Shown: positions 33,718 through 42,213, numbered from the stretch's first letter. The stretch is DNA of 64,000 nt from Paraburkholderia sp. Tr-20389 (GCF_017104565.1 NZ_JAAGPD010000006.1:124001-188000), one strand, 5' to 3'. The notes: generated by a model not told the origin, from the letters alone. Numbers and translations are program-made.

Positions 33718-34599
33718 TCAGAGCGTGCCGTATGCGGCAACGATGCGCGCCAGTTTGTCGGGATTGCGTTGAACATGGATTTCGACGATACGCTCGCCGT
33801 CCGTTTCGAACGATTGCGCGGATTCCAGCTGGCCTTCGATATAACGCAGGAACGCCGGCCGACCGTTGAGCGTCACGAGCCTGACATGAACGCGGCCCGG
33901 ATAGCGGCGCAACGCCGCGTAGAACAGCTGCGCAATGCGCCGTCCGCCCACCATCGGTTTCGGGAAGCTCGTCACCTTGCCGCCGCCGTCGCCGATCAGG
34001 ACCGCGTCTTCAGCGAGGAACGTGTTGATCGCATGGAAGTCCGCGCGTTCCAGTGCTTGTGCAAAGCTCTGCAATAACTGGCGATGCGTTTCGCGCGGCA
34101 CGGCATGGCGCGGCCGCTCGTCGCGCAACTGCGCCTTGGCGCGGCTCACCAGCTGACGGCACGCCGCTTCCGTCTTGCCGATCGCATCGGCGACTTCGTC
34201 ATAGTCCGCATCGAAAACTTCGCGCAGGAGAAACGCGGCACGCGCTTCCGGCGTGAGCCGTTCGAGCAGCATCAGGAACGCAACGGAGACATCGTCTGCG
34301 CGCTCCGTCATTTCTTCCGGCGTGGCGGGCGAATCCGTGATTTCGGGCTCGGGCAGCCAGATACCCGTGTAGTGTTCGCGCTGGATTTTCGCGGCCCGCA
34401 GACGGTCGATGGACATGCGCGTCGTCACCGACACGAGCCACGCCTCCGCGTTGTCGATGCTCGCACGCTCGGCCGAATGCCAGCGCAGCCAGACGTCCTG
34501 CACGATGTCTTCCGCTTCGGCGACGGAACCGAGCATCCGGTATGCGATCTTTTGCAGGCGCGGGCGAAGCTGATTGAATGCGAGGGCGTCGGCGTCCAT
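33718..34599 (-). CDS. sigJ: ECF41-type RNA polymerase sigma factor (SigJ-like) with SnoaL-like C-terminal extension
   Basis: The 293-residue protein has sigma region 2 (about residues 8-75, AYRMLGSVAEAEDIVQDVWLRW) and region 4 (about 105-165, DYDEVADAIGKTEAACRQLVSRA), then a C-terminal SnoaL-like domain of about 120 residues. The three ECF41 marks are all present: WLPEP between regions 2 and 4 (81-85), DGGGK (204-208) and NPDKL (279-283). In this group the extension takes the place of an anti-sigma factor and tunes activity. It lies 169 bases upstream of the AhpD-like gene, the typical ECF41 context. I could not identify a convincing cognate promoter by eye. Confidence 0.93.
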   Translation of the reverse strand: MDADALAFNQLRPRLQKIAYRMLGSVAEAEDIVQDVWLRWHSAERASIDNAEAWLVSVTTRMSIDRLRAAKIQREHYTGIWLPEPEITDSPATPEEMTERADDVSVAFLMLLERLTPEARAAFLLREVFDADYDEVADAIGKTEAACRQLVSRAKAQLRDERPRHAVPRETHRQLLQSFAQALERADFHAINTFLAEDAVLIGDGGGKVTSFPKPMVGGRRIAQLFYAALRRYPGRVHVRLVTLNGRPAFLRYIEGQLESAQSFETDGERIVEIHVQRNPDKLARIVAAYGTL

Positions 34600-34614
34600 G
34601 AGATGTTTCCTTGG

Positions 34615-34637
34615 CCGTTTCCATCAGACGGAAACGG
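34615..34637. promoter_or_regulatory. Inverted repeat in the leader of the ECF41 sigma gene
   Basis: CCGTTTCC (34615-34622) and GGAAACGG (34630-34637) are perfect 8-base arms around a 7-base spacer, ending 15 bases before the sigma-factor ATG and close to its AAGGA ribosome site. It may be an operator or an mRNA hairpin that limits translation. Confidence 0.45.
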
Positions 34638-34779
34638 TGAAGGCGTGACGATCCAGGGTGGCAAAACTGAAGTGTGCCACGGACGGCCAGACAGGCACCG
34701 GGTAAGGGACACGAACGCGCGCTTGCCGGGCGAGACGCATGCTTTGCAGCCATGCGTCCGCGCCCGCTACGTCGACACG

Positions 34780-35940
34780 TCAGAACGTGTGACGCATGCC
34801 GACCGTCACGGCCACTTGCGAGTCCGTCGACGAAGGCGACAGGGTATTGATCATCGCGTGCGACAGCACCGAATCAGCCGGTGCGCCATGCACGTTCTGA
34901 TAAACGCCTTCGAGGTAGAAGTCGGTGCGCTTGCTGACCGCGTAATCCGTTTGCAGCATCGCGGTATTCCAGCCAGGCGCCGAGCCGTTGTACGCACCAT
35001 GCGTGTACGTGTACGCGCCCGACACGCTCAATGCAGGCGTGAGCGCGTACTTCGCATTCACCTCGTAGTTGTCGAGGCGCAGCGAACCGGCCAGCGTGCC
35101 CGCCGACGAATCGTTCGCGCCGAGATAGGTGCCCGTGCCGAACGAGAACACGCCCGATGCATTGTCGATCTGCGTATGGCTCCACACCAGGCCGACCGTT
35201 GCCGGGCCGAACGTGTAGTTGCCGCCAAGCGACCAGATGCGCTGACGTTCCGCGAGGAAGTTCGCGCTGGCATCGGACGACGTGATCGCGCCGCTGCTGT
35301 TGCCCGCGTTGTTGAATTGCAGATAGCCCGCCGCGAGATTGAGCCGCCCCATTGCATACGACAGGCCAAAACCGTAAGCGCGATTGTTCGCGAAGTCACC
35401 CGCCTTGTTGCTGAAGCCGTACATCGTGGCGAACGTCACGCCGCGATACGTCGGGCTGGTGTACTTAACCGTGTTGTTGACGACGACGGAATTCGCGGCC
35501 AGGTTGTCGTTCTCGAACGGATGCGCGGCCATGCTTCCGCCCCACGTGTTGAACTCCGCCGTCAGCGGGCCGACGAGGTCGTTCATCACGTCGAACTGGC
35601 GGCCGAACGTCAGCGTGCCATAGGGATCGCTTTGCAGACCAACCCATGCCTGCGAACCGAAGGCGTCACCGGAGAATGCCTGCGCGCCGTTATTCAATAG
35701 AAAGCCCTGTTCGATCTTGAAGACGGCATGCAGGCCGCCGCCGAGATCTTCCGATCCTTTAAGGCCGAAGACCGTGTTCTGCGTCGAACTGCTCACCATC
35801 TGCCAGTTGCTGTGACCCAACTGATTGTTGGTGTACACCAGACCGGTGTCGATCAGACCGTAGAGTGTGACGCTGCTTTGCGCATGCGCTGAAACAGTAA
35901 AAGCTCCGAGGAGTGCGAGGGCGAGTAAGGATTTCTTCAT
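34780..35940 (-). CDS. Outer-membrane porin (Gram-negative trimeric type, Burkholderia OpcP-like)
   Basis: The 386-residue protein has a clear signal peptide (MKKSLLALALLGAFTVSAHAQSS) and the 16-strand beta-barrel pattern of beta-proteobacterial porins: SVTLYGLIDTGLVYTNNQ at the mature N terminus, LKGSEDLGGGLHAVFKIEQGF, FGRQFDVMNDLVGPL (constriction-loop region), and a terminal phenylalanine after VTVGMRHTF for outer-membrane insertion. It would let small polar solutes diffuse in. It is monocistronic; the 209 bases upstream (35941-36149) hold its promoter, where I see no decisive boxes. Confidence 0.94.
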   Translation of the reverse strand: MKKSLLALALLGAFTVSAHAQSSVTLYGLIDTGLVYTNNQLGHSNWQMVSSSTQNTVFGLKGSEDLGGGLHAVFKIEQGFLLNNGAQAFSGDAFGSQAWVGLQSDPYGTLTFGRQFDVMNDLVGPLTAEFNTWGGSMAAHPFENDNLAANSVVVNNTVKYTSPTYRGVTFATMYGFSNKAGDFANNRAYGFGLSYAMGRLNLAAGYLQFNNAGNSSGAITSSDASANFLAERQRIWSLGGNYTFGPATVGLVWSHTQIDNASGVFSFGTGTYLGANDSSAGTLAGSLRLDNYEVNAKYALTPALSVSGAYTYTHGAYNGSAPGWNTAMLQTDYAVSKRTDFYLEGVYQNVHGAPADSVLSHAMINTLSPSSTDSQVAVTVGMRHTF

Positions 35941-36149
35941 GTTTGTCTGGCTCCGTGATGATGCTGCCGAGAGTCGATCGGCGTGTGCCTGTTTTAGGGC
36001 GCGCGATCATAAAAGAACAGGCGATGGTTTGGCAACCGGAAATACGCCGGACTCAAGACAGCGACTTCATCATAGGATCGACAAAAACATCCCGTGTCCA
36101 AGTGCGCAATGGAAAATAAACACGTGCGCTCACGGGATATCGACTTCTT

Positions 36150-36551
36150 TCAGTTACGTGACGCGCCCGATCGAGGCCGTTTGCGGCGGCCATCGGCGGA
36201 GCGTTCGAGCAACAGCCGATCCATTGCGGACAGCAGTTCGGAAGGATCGAGCGGCTTGCGCAGGAAGCCGTCGTAGTAGACGAATGCGGGCGGACTCGGC
36301 TCGCCCGACACGAGAATGAACACGATTTCCGCGAGGCTCTGTTCGTTGCGCACGTGATAGCACAACACGCTGCCCGACATCACCGGCATGCGCCAGTCGG
36401 CTACGACGATATCGACATCCCGCTTGCGAAGCAGGTCGAGCGCCGCGCGTCCGTCCTCCGCCATGCAGGTATCGTAGCCATGCGACTCGCACACGCATTG
36501 CCACGCGTCCAACGTTTCGACGTCATCGTCTACAAGCAGCACTGTCGGCAT
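36150..36551 (-). CDS. Single-domain response regulator (receiver only)
   Basis: This is a CheY-like receiver of 133 residues: acidic pair in LLVDDDVETLD, phospho-acceptor aspartate in VDIVVADWRMPVMSG (about D53), the Ser/Thr switch in VFILVSGE and the lysine in FLRKPLDP. There is no output domain, and the C-terminal 20 residues are basic and probably unstructured. No histidine kinase gene is adjacent. It starts at an ATG with GAGG six bases upstream. The gap to the aldo/keto reductase gene (36552-36732) shows nothing recognisable. Confidence 0.9.
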   Translation of the reverse strand: MPTVLLVDDDVETLDAWQCVCESHGYDTCMAEDGRAALDLLRKRDVDIVVADWRMPVMSGSVLCYHVRNEQSLAEIVFILVSGEPSPPAFVYYDGFLRKPLDPSELLSAMDRLLLERSADGRRKRPRSGASRN

Positions 36552-36732
36552 ATCTGGCCTCGCTCATGACCATTCGATGCACCACGCTCGCGTCCGCTTC
36601 GTGACGTTCGAGCGCCCCTCCACACATTGCCTTCCAACGAAATCGAAAGACCGACGCCGCGTTCCATGCTGAACCCGAAGCGTCGGCCTTCTTTCAACCG
36701 CGTTGTTGCGCTGCTTGCCGGTTCCGGTTCAT

Positions 36733-37761
36733 TTATACCGGGGACGGATTGCGCTCCGCGAAACCTTCCTGATGCCAGTACGGATAGACGGGCCGGATCT
36801 TGCTCGCTTCATCGAGCTTCGCGACCTGCTCCGCTGTCAGGTTCCAGCCCACTGCACCGAGGTTCTGACGCAATTGCTCCTCATTGCGCGCGCCGATCAG
36901 CACCGTCGAAACAGTCGGCCGCTGCAGCAGCCAGTTCAACGCGATCTGCGGAATCGTCTTGCCTGTTTCTTCAGCGATCGCGTCGAGTGCATCCACGACG
37001 CGATACAGATATTCGTCGGGAACGGGCGGCCCCATGTCGGCCGTCTTGTGCAGACGGCTCTGATCCGGCAGCGGCTGGCCCCGGCGGATCTTGCCTGTCA
37101 GTCGGCCCCAACCGAGCGGACTCCACACGACGGCCCCTACACCTTGGTCAATGCCGAGCGGCATCAGTTCCCATTCGTAGTCGCGACCGATCAACGAGTA
37201 GTAAGTCTGGTTGGCGACGTAACGCGGATAGCCATAGCGCTCCGCGACATCGAGCGATTTTTGCAGATGCCAGCCCGAGAAGTTCGACACGCCCGTATAG
37301 CGGATCTTGCCCGCGCGCACGAGATCGTTCAGCGTCGAGAGCGTTTCTTCGACGGGTGTCTTTGCATCGAAGCCGTGCAACTGGAACAGATCGATATAGT
37401 CGGTTTGCAAGCGCTTGAGTGCTGCATCGACGGCCTTGATCAAATGGAAGCGCGACGAACCCACGCTATTCGGATCGTTTTCATCGAAACGAAATGTGGC
37501 CTTGGTCGAGATAATGGTTTTGTCGCGACGGCCCTTCAGCGCCTCGCCGAGGATGGATTCCGATACGCCGTTCGAATAGATGTCGGCACTGTCGAACATC
37601 GTGACACCGGCATCGAGGCAAATGTCGATGAGCTTGCGCGCCTCGGCGACGTCCGTCGCGCCCCACGCCTGAAAGAATTCGCCTTTGCCGCCGAACGTTC
37701 CAGTGCCGAAGCTGAGCACGGGCACCTTGAATCCTGACGCGCCCAGGTGACGATATTCCAT
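36733..37761 (-). CDS. Aldo/keto reductase
   Basis: The start at 37761 (MEYRHLGASGFKVPVLSFGTGTFGG) has GAGG six bases upstream and gives 342 residues; a longer open frame of 57 more codons is not supported. The (beta/alpha)8 AKR tetrad is visible: D in MFDSADIYSNG, Y in the same segment, K in TIISTKATF and H in DLFQLHGFD. The NADPH-binding C-terminal signature PTVSTVLIGARNEEQL is present. It would reduce an aldehyde or ketone with NADPH. Substrate unknown, and the neighbours give no clue. Confidence 0.92.
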   Translation of the reverse strand: MEYRHLGASGFKVPVLSFGTGTFGGKGEFFQAWGATDVAEARKLIDICLDAGVTMFDSADIYSNGVSESILGEALKGRRDKTIISTKATFRFDENDPNSVGSSRFHLIKAVDAALKRLQTDYIDLFQLHGFDAKTPVEETLSTLNDLVRAGKIRYTGVSNFSGWHLQKSLDVAERYGYPRYVANQTYYSLIGRDYEWELMPLGIDQGVGAVVWSPLGWGRLTGKIRRGQPLPDQSRLHKTADMGPPVPDEYLYRVVDALDAIAEETGKTIPQIALNWLLQRPTVSTVLIGARNEEQLRQNLGAVGWNLTAEQVAKLDEASKIRPVYPYWHQEGFAERNPSPV

Positions 37762-37960
37762 ATTGGCCTCATTGATGGATCGGTTGGATGATGCAGCGCG
37801 CCCACGCGCTGCGAAGCGAGTGCGAACGTCAGGTCGATAGACTACTCCTTTGGCCCGCGGCGTGCTGGCAAGTGCACCGGCGTCAATGCAACTGAAAGAA
37901 GCGGCGCTTGAATATCCAGAATGAATAGCCAAAGGAAAGCGCTTAACAGCATTTAGAAAG

Positions 37961-37996
37961 CAGGCAGGGCGCGCATTTTCATGCGCGCCCTGCTTG
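37961..37996 (-). terminator. Strong terminator after the sterol-desaturase-like gene
   Basis: GCAGGGCGCGCAT (37964-37976) and ATGCGCGCCCTGC (37981-37993) pair perfectly over 13 bases with loop TTTC; outer pairs extend the stem to 16 with one GT wobble. On the minus strand it lies 17 bases past the stop at 38013 and is followed by CTTTCT. Confidence 0.7.
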
Positions 37997-38012
37997 TGGT
38001 TTTGTTGATGGT

Positions 38013-38930
38013 TCAGCCGTTGACGGTCTCGAACTCGTTACGCATCGCCTTGCCCTTGCTGCGCAGTTCTTCCGTCGTTTCGCCGCCGCCATTCGGCAGC
38101 CATCCCGGCGGCTGGATCACGTGATTGATTGCGATCCACACAGTCTTCGCCGTAAAGACATCGCGGATCAGCGTGGCCCAGTGCTCGAACTCGACGACGA
38201 ACGGATTGCGCGACGTGGTCGGCGTGACGAGACCGTAGCGGCAGGGTTCGTCGGCGCGTTCTTCGATGTAGGTACCGAACAGCCGGTCGAAGACGATCAG
38301 CACGCCGCCGTAGTTCGCATCCAGATAGTCGACGTTCGATGCATGGTGCACACGATGCGCGGACGGCGTATTGAACACATATTCGAGCCAGCCGAGCTTG
38401 GGCACCCACGTCGTGTGCAGCCAGAACTGGTACAGCAGGTTGATATAGAGCGTGGTCAGCACGACTTCGGGGCGCACGCCGAGGAACACGAGCGGCGCGA
38501 AGAACATTGCCGAACCGGTCAGCTTGCCAGTGACGCCGAGACGGTACGCGGTGGACAGCGTCAGCTGGTTCGGCGAGTGATGCACGGCATGCGTGGCCCA
38601 GAAGAAGCGCACGCGGTGCGATACGCGGTGATACCAGTAGTAGCAGAACTCCTGTCCGATGAAGAGCGCGAACACCATCAGTGCGCTATTGATCTGTACG
38701 GTGAACAGGCGATGGTCCCATGCGAGATTGAAGACGGGTGTCGCGAGCGAGAGCGGCAGGAGCGCAAGCAGTCGGCGCGCGACGAGATCGAACAGCGAAA
38801 TCCAGACTTCGTACCACGCGAAAGGCGCGGCCGAATTGCGGCTCTTCCGGGTGAGAACGACTGCTTCGATCAACGATGCGACGACGACGAAGCCTGTTCC
38901 GAAGAGAACGAGTTGTGTGAGGTTTTCCAT
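38013..38930 (-). CDS. Sterol desaturase / fatty-acid hydroxylase family membrane protein
   Basis: This is a 305-residue membrane diiron hydroxylase with four or so hydrophobic segments. The histidine clusters of the family are present: FCYYWYHRVSHRVRFFWATHAVHHSPN near residues 90-118 and TPSAHRVHHASN near residue 190. These coordinate two irons for O2-dependent hydroxylation or desaturation of a lipid. The exact lipid is unknown. It is flanked by a strong terminator downstream and a 269-base gap upstream (38931-39199), so it is probably monocistronic. Confidence 0.9.
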   Translation of the reverse strand: MENLTQLVLFGTGFVVVASLIEAVVLTRKSRNSAAPFAWYEVWISLFDLVARRLLALLPLSLATPVFNLAWDHRLFTVQINSALMVFALFIGQEFCYYWYHRVSHRVRFFWATHAVHHSPNQLTLSTAYRLGVTGKLTGSAMFFAPLVFLGVRPEVVLTTLYINLLYQFWLHTTWVPKLGWLEYVFNTPSAHRVHHASNVDYLDANYGGVLIVFDRLFGTYIEERADEPCRYGLVTPTTSRNPFVVEFEHWATLIRDVFTAKTVWIAINHVIQPPGWLPNGGGETTEELRSKGKAMRNEFETVNG

Positions 38931-39199
38931 GACGATGCCATAACGGTTTGTGGCGGGAGGTATCGTCTGCGGTGGGGTTTGGATCAGTGCATCGCATCCG
39001 ATGTGTGCACTGTAGAGATGACAGCCGTTACAGGCTATGTAGAAGTTATTTCACGCCATGTCACGGCGCTCCTAGCCTTGCTGGACGGGGCTTACGGCGG
39101 GAATGGCGGCGTGTGGGAAAGGCGTCGCGAAAGGGGAAATATTGCAGGATCAGCGGTCTTTCGAACGGCCGTGCAAATCGGGCGGCTCGCGCCGTGCGC

Positions 39200-40216
39200 T
39201 CAGCCGGGCAGGGTCGCGCGCACGGTGTATTCGCCTTCCGGCACTTCGATGCCGAGCCGTTCGACCGACGTGTAGAAATCGGCGGGCAGCGGTTCGACGG
39301 GGTAGCCGCGCTTCTCCCATGCATCGAGGCCGCCCTTCAATGCGTGCGCGTGATGAATGCCTTTGCGATGCAGCTGCCCGATGATGCGCTTGGCCGTCGC
39401 TTCGCTCGGGCACACGCAATACACGACGATGGGATGGGCGAGCAACGTGGCGTCGAGCTTCTCCGGCGAGTCGAGATCGAGCGGATAGGCACCGGCGATA
39501 CGGTAGGCCTCTTGTTCGCGCACGCTGCGCGGCCTCGCGTCGAAGATCAGCGGCGGCGCGTCGGAACGCATCATGGTGTCGAGCTGATCGGGGCTGATGC
39601 GCATTTTCGCGAGCCAGCGGCGGAATTGCGTGCGGCGTACCCAGCGATACAGCAGCACGGTCACGCAGATTGCGGCGAACGCGTCGAAGATGGTGCCGCC
39701 GTTGTGGCGGACGAGCAGCATGGCCTGCACGATCTCGTCATGAAGCGCGGCGCCGCCGATCAGATACGCGCCCGTCCACAACGACGCGCCGACGGCATCC
39801 CACAGCAGGAACACGCCGGGCGCGATGGCCGTCGTGCCGAGCAGCGGCGCGGAAATCAGGCCGAGGCCGGGCAGGAACTTGGCGAGCGTGAGAATCGGCG
39901 CGCCGTGCCGTTCGAAGACACCGCGCGCCATGCGCAGGGTCGTATCGAGCGAGAGGGAAAAGCGCACGAGTCCGTTGAGAAGCCGCCGCCCGCGCACGCG
40001 ACCGACGAAGAACCACAGCGAATCGGCCAGCAGTGTCGCGCCGACGGCCGCGCAGAACACGGCGGCGTACGAGACCTGCCCCATTGCGGCCATTGTCCCG
40101 GCGAGCATCAGCATCGGCGCGGCCGGCACGGGCACGCCGAGCTGTGTGACCAACACGCTGAGGAAGACGGCCCAAGGGCCTAGTGATGCAGGGATGGCAG
40201 TGGGGAAGTGCCACAC
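39200..40216 (-). CDS. DedA-family membrane protein fused to a C-terminal rhodanese domain
   Basis: Residues 1-190 form a DedA/SNARE-associated-type membrane domain (VTQLGVPVPAAPMLMLAGTMAAMG, the GRVRGRRLL turn and FGAHxxxxxKFxPG-like RHGAPILTLAKFLPGLGLISAPLLG). Residues of about 215-320 are a rhodanese domain (PLIFDARPRSVREQEAYRIAGAYPLDLD, active cysteine in VVYCVCPSEATAKRI, then GGLDAWEKRGYPVE). DedA proteins act as flippase-like membrane homeostasis factors; the fused rhodanese suggests a link to sulfur transfer or a sensor role, which is inference. The start is GTG at 40216. Confidence 0.9.
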   Translation of the reverse strand: MWHFPTAIPASLGPWAVFLSVLVTQLGVPVPAAPMLMLAGTMAAMGQVSYAAVFCAAVGATLLADSLWFFVGRVRGRRLLNGLVRFSLSLDTTLRMARGVFERHGAPILTLAKFLPGLGLISAPLLGTTAIAPGVFLLWDAVGASLWTGAYLIGGAALHDEIVQAMLLVRHNGGTIFDAFAAICVTVLLYRWVRRTQFRRWLAKMRISPDQLDTMMRSDAPPLIFDARPRSVREQEAYRIAGAYPLDLDSPEKLDATLLAHPIVVYCVCPSEATAKRIIGQLHRKGIHHAHALKGGLDAWEKRGYPVEPLPADFYTSVERLGIEVPEGEYTVRATLPG

Positions 40217-40320
40217 GGTGAGGTGTTCCTTTGGTTTCTTTTCGCAAGGCGGGTTGTTGCGGTTTGCGACGCGTGGGATTTTAGACGGGATTCATGTAAA
40301 GCGTGTTTCTGGTGGGCAAT

Positions 40321-40350
40321 GGTGCGCAGTGGTGCGCAGTGGTGCGCGGG
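40321..40350. repeat. Three tandem copies of a 10-base unit
   Basis: GGTGCGCAGT occurs at 40321-40330 and 40331-40340, followed by GGTGCGCGGG at 40341-40350; a degraded copy may lie just before. It is in the noncoding block after the DedA-rhodanese gene. Confidence 0.8.
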
Positions 40351-40398
40351 TAAAAATTGCGGGTTTTGCCTGCGGCGCGGTCTTTGCCGTTCTTTTTT

Positions 40399-40448
40399 CG
40401 CTGGCATCCGCGGTTTGCCTTTGCACTCTCGCTGGCATCCGCGGTTTG
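40399..40448. repeat. Two tandem copies of a 19-base motif with 31-base period
   Basis: CGCTGGCATCCGCGGTTTG is repeated exactly at 40399-40417 and 40430-40448. The second copy is the outer end of the large inverted repeat, and the reverse complement of its first half recurs at 41065-41078, which suggests the end of the element is itself prone to duplication. Confidence 0.85.
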
Positions 40449-40714
40449 TCTCTGGTTTGCTAGGGTTGCCCCTGTGCGGGGCGGCACTTACTTTCTTTGC
40501 CGCCGCAAAGAAAGTAAGCAAAGAAAGCGGGCTAACACCGCCAGTGCTAGTTTTTGCCTGCGGGACCCCAACAGTTCTTACGCTTCAGGCGGCAACGCAC
40601 TTGTTTTCGCGCGTTGCCAACGCGCTAAGGCACGCATCACCCACTCCACACTCCCGCGACGCGGACCGCGTTACCAGACATTCACCGCCGCCCAGGTGGC
40701 AAACTGTGTGTAGG
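40430..40714 (+). repeat. Left copy of a 285-base inverted repeat element
   Basis: This copy matches the reverse complement of 40794-41078 along its full length with substitutions and small indels. Shared landmarks in order are GGCATCCGCG, CTCTGGTTTGCT, GTTGCCCCTGTGCGGGGCGG, a perfect hairpin, CGTTGCCAACGC, CGCATCACCCACTCCA and CGCCCAGGTGGCAAAC. Its hairpin (40487-40500 pairing with 40505-40518) has a 14-base perfect stem and CGCC loop. Open frames within it lack ribosome sites and are mutually antisense, so I treat the block as noncoding. Confidence 0.85.
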
Positions 40715-40793
40715 CCGTCGCGATGGAAGTGCACCACTCCAGACTGAAAAGCGGATCGGTGTCGTAGGTTCGCCAACGCATGCGATGCGACAA

Positions 40794-41078
40794 CCTACAC
40801 ACGGTTTGCCACCTGGGCGGCGCGGACGATTCGCTGCCGCTGGCTGCCTGCGGGTGATTGGAGTGGGTGATGCGCCGGTTCAAGGCGTTGGCAACGGGCG
40901 GAAAACAACGTGTTGCCGCTAGAAGGACGGGGACGTCGGGGCTCCTGGGCAATCACACGGGCTGGCGGTGTGAGCGGCTTTCTTTTGCCTACTTTTCTTT
41001 GCCGCTGCAAAGAAAAGTAGGTGCCGCCCCGCACAGGGGCAACGCCAGCAAACCAGAGCCATAACGCGGATGCCAGCG
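40794..41078 (-). repeat. Right copy of the 285-base inverted repeat element
   Basis: This is the inverted partner of 40430-40714, separated from it by a 79-base centre. Its hairpin (40988-41002 pairing with 41007-41021) has a 15-base perfect stem and CGCT loop. Relative to the left copy, a T-A pair has become C-G and one extra A-T pair is inserted, each time changed in both arms, so pairing is kept. An inner inverted pair GTAGGTT/AACCTAC (40764-40770, 40792-40798) lies at the junction with the centre. Confidence 0.85.
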
Positions 41079-41292
41079 AAAGCGCAAAAGCAGAACTCGA
41101 ACCGCGAATACCCGCGCCGAAAAAATCCCAATTTGCGACTGCGTCGCAGACAAAAAAACATCCAACCGGCAAACCACTATTGCCGCCCTCCCACATCTAC
41201 GCCTAATCTTGAGAACGGCCAGGAACAAGGCCGGCAAACCGCAAGCAGCGTCAATGAACGCTGCACCCACATTCCGAGGCGCTACACATCAC

Positions 41293-42213
41293 ATGTCAGC
41301 GTACAAGTTCAAGCTCCTCATCGTCGACGACGACGTCGCGACGGTGCGCATCATGAGCGATATGCTCTCCGACTACGGGGAAAGGCGCTTTGCGCTCTCA
41401 GGCGAAATGGCGCTGCTGCTCGCGCGTCAATCCACGCCCGACCTCATCCTGCTCGACGCAAGCATGCCCGGCATGACAGGTTTCGACTTCTGCGAAATTC
41501 TGAAAGCCGACAGCGAACTCGCGAAGATTCCCGTCATCTTCGTCACGAGTCACGACGCGCCCGCGCTGGAAATCGACGCGTTCCGGCTCGGCGCCTCCGA
41601 TTACGTCACCAAGCCGCTGAACGCAACCCAGTTGCGCGCGCGTGTCGAAACGCAACTGCGAAAGCGCCTCAAGATACTCGATCAATCAGAAAGCTTTCGC
41701 GCAGGCTCGTTCCTGCCGCCGACGCTCGGCGCATTGCCCGACAACATCCTCATCATCGAGAACGATCCCGGCCGCCTGAGCCGCTTGCAGGATCTGCTGC
41801 ACGACCTCGGCCGCTGCACGTCCGCGGCGACAGGCGAGCAAGGTCTGGAGCGCGCGCTGCACAGTCTGCCGACGGTGATTCTTGTCGACGCCGCATTGCC
41901 CGACACCGACGGCATGCAACTGTGCGCGGCATTGAAGAAGGAACCTCGCCTGGAAGGCGTGCCCGTGCTGCTGATGACAGAAGGTGCAAACAGCGAGGCC
42001 ACCGACTACGAACACGCACTGCTGGAAGGTCTCGCCGATAGCGTGCTCAATCACGCGCACCCGACCGTGCTCAAGGCACGCGTGAAGAACGCGATCGCGT
42101 CCGTACACGCAGACCAGAAACGGATGGGCGCAATACGCGAATACTGGCTCGCAGTCGAGAAAGCAGCGAGGCGCGTCGAACGCAAGAACGGCGAAGGAAC
42201 GCTTCCCGAATGA
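41293..42213 (+). CDS. Response regulator with two receiver domains and no output domain
   Basis: From the ATG at 41293 (MSAYKFKLLIVDDDVATVR) the product has 306 residues; starts at 41254 and 41209 (TTG) are possible, and none has a clear ribosome site. Receiver 1 is intact: DDD near the start, phospho-Asp in LILLDASMPGMTG, Thr in VIFVTSHD and Lys in YVTKPLN. Receiver 2 begins ILIIENDPGRL with Asp in VILVDAALPDTDG and Thr in VLLMTEG but has no clear KP motif, so it may be degenerate. A short helical C terminus follows. It is an orphan; a phosphorelay or adaptor role is inference. Confidence 0.88.
   Translation: MSAYKFKLLIVDDDVATVRIMSDMLSDYGERRFALSGEMALLLARQSTPDLILLDASMPGMTGFDFCEILKADSELAKIPVIFVTSHDAPALEIDAFRLGASDYVTKPLNATQLRARVETQLRKRLKILDQSESFRAGSFLPPTLGALPDNILIIENDPGRLSRLQDLLHDLGRCTSAATGEQGLERALHSLPTVILVDAALPDTDGMQLCAALKKEPRLEGVPVLLMTEGANSEATDYEHALLEGLADSVLNHAHPTVLKARVKNAIASVHADQKRMGAIREYWLAVEKAARRVERKNGEGTLPE

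Noticed and set aside
40321-40350. Possible CRISPR array
   Set aside because: Units are 10 bases long, contiguous and without spacers; no cas genes are present in the window.
40208-40747. Short open frames across the repeat block, on both strands
   Set aside because: They run through inverted repeats and hairpins, overlap each other antisense and lack ribosome sites. Repeated peptide fragments between the two arms reflect the repeated DNA, not protein conservation.
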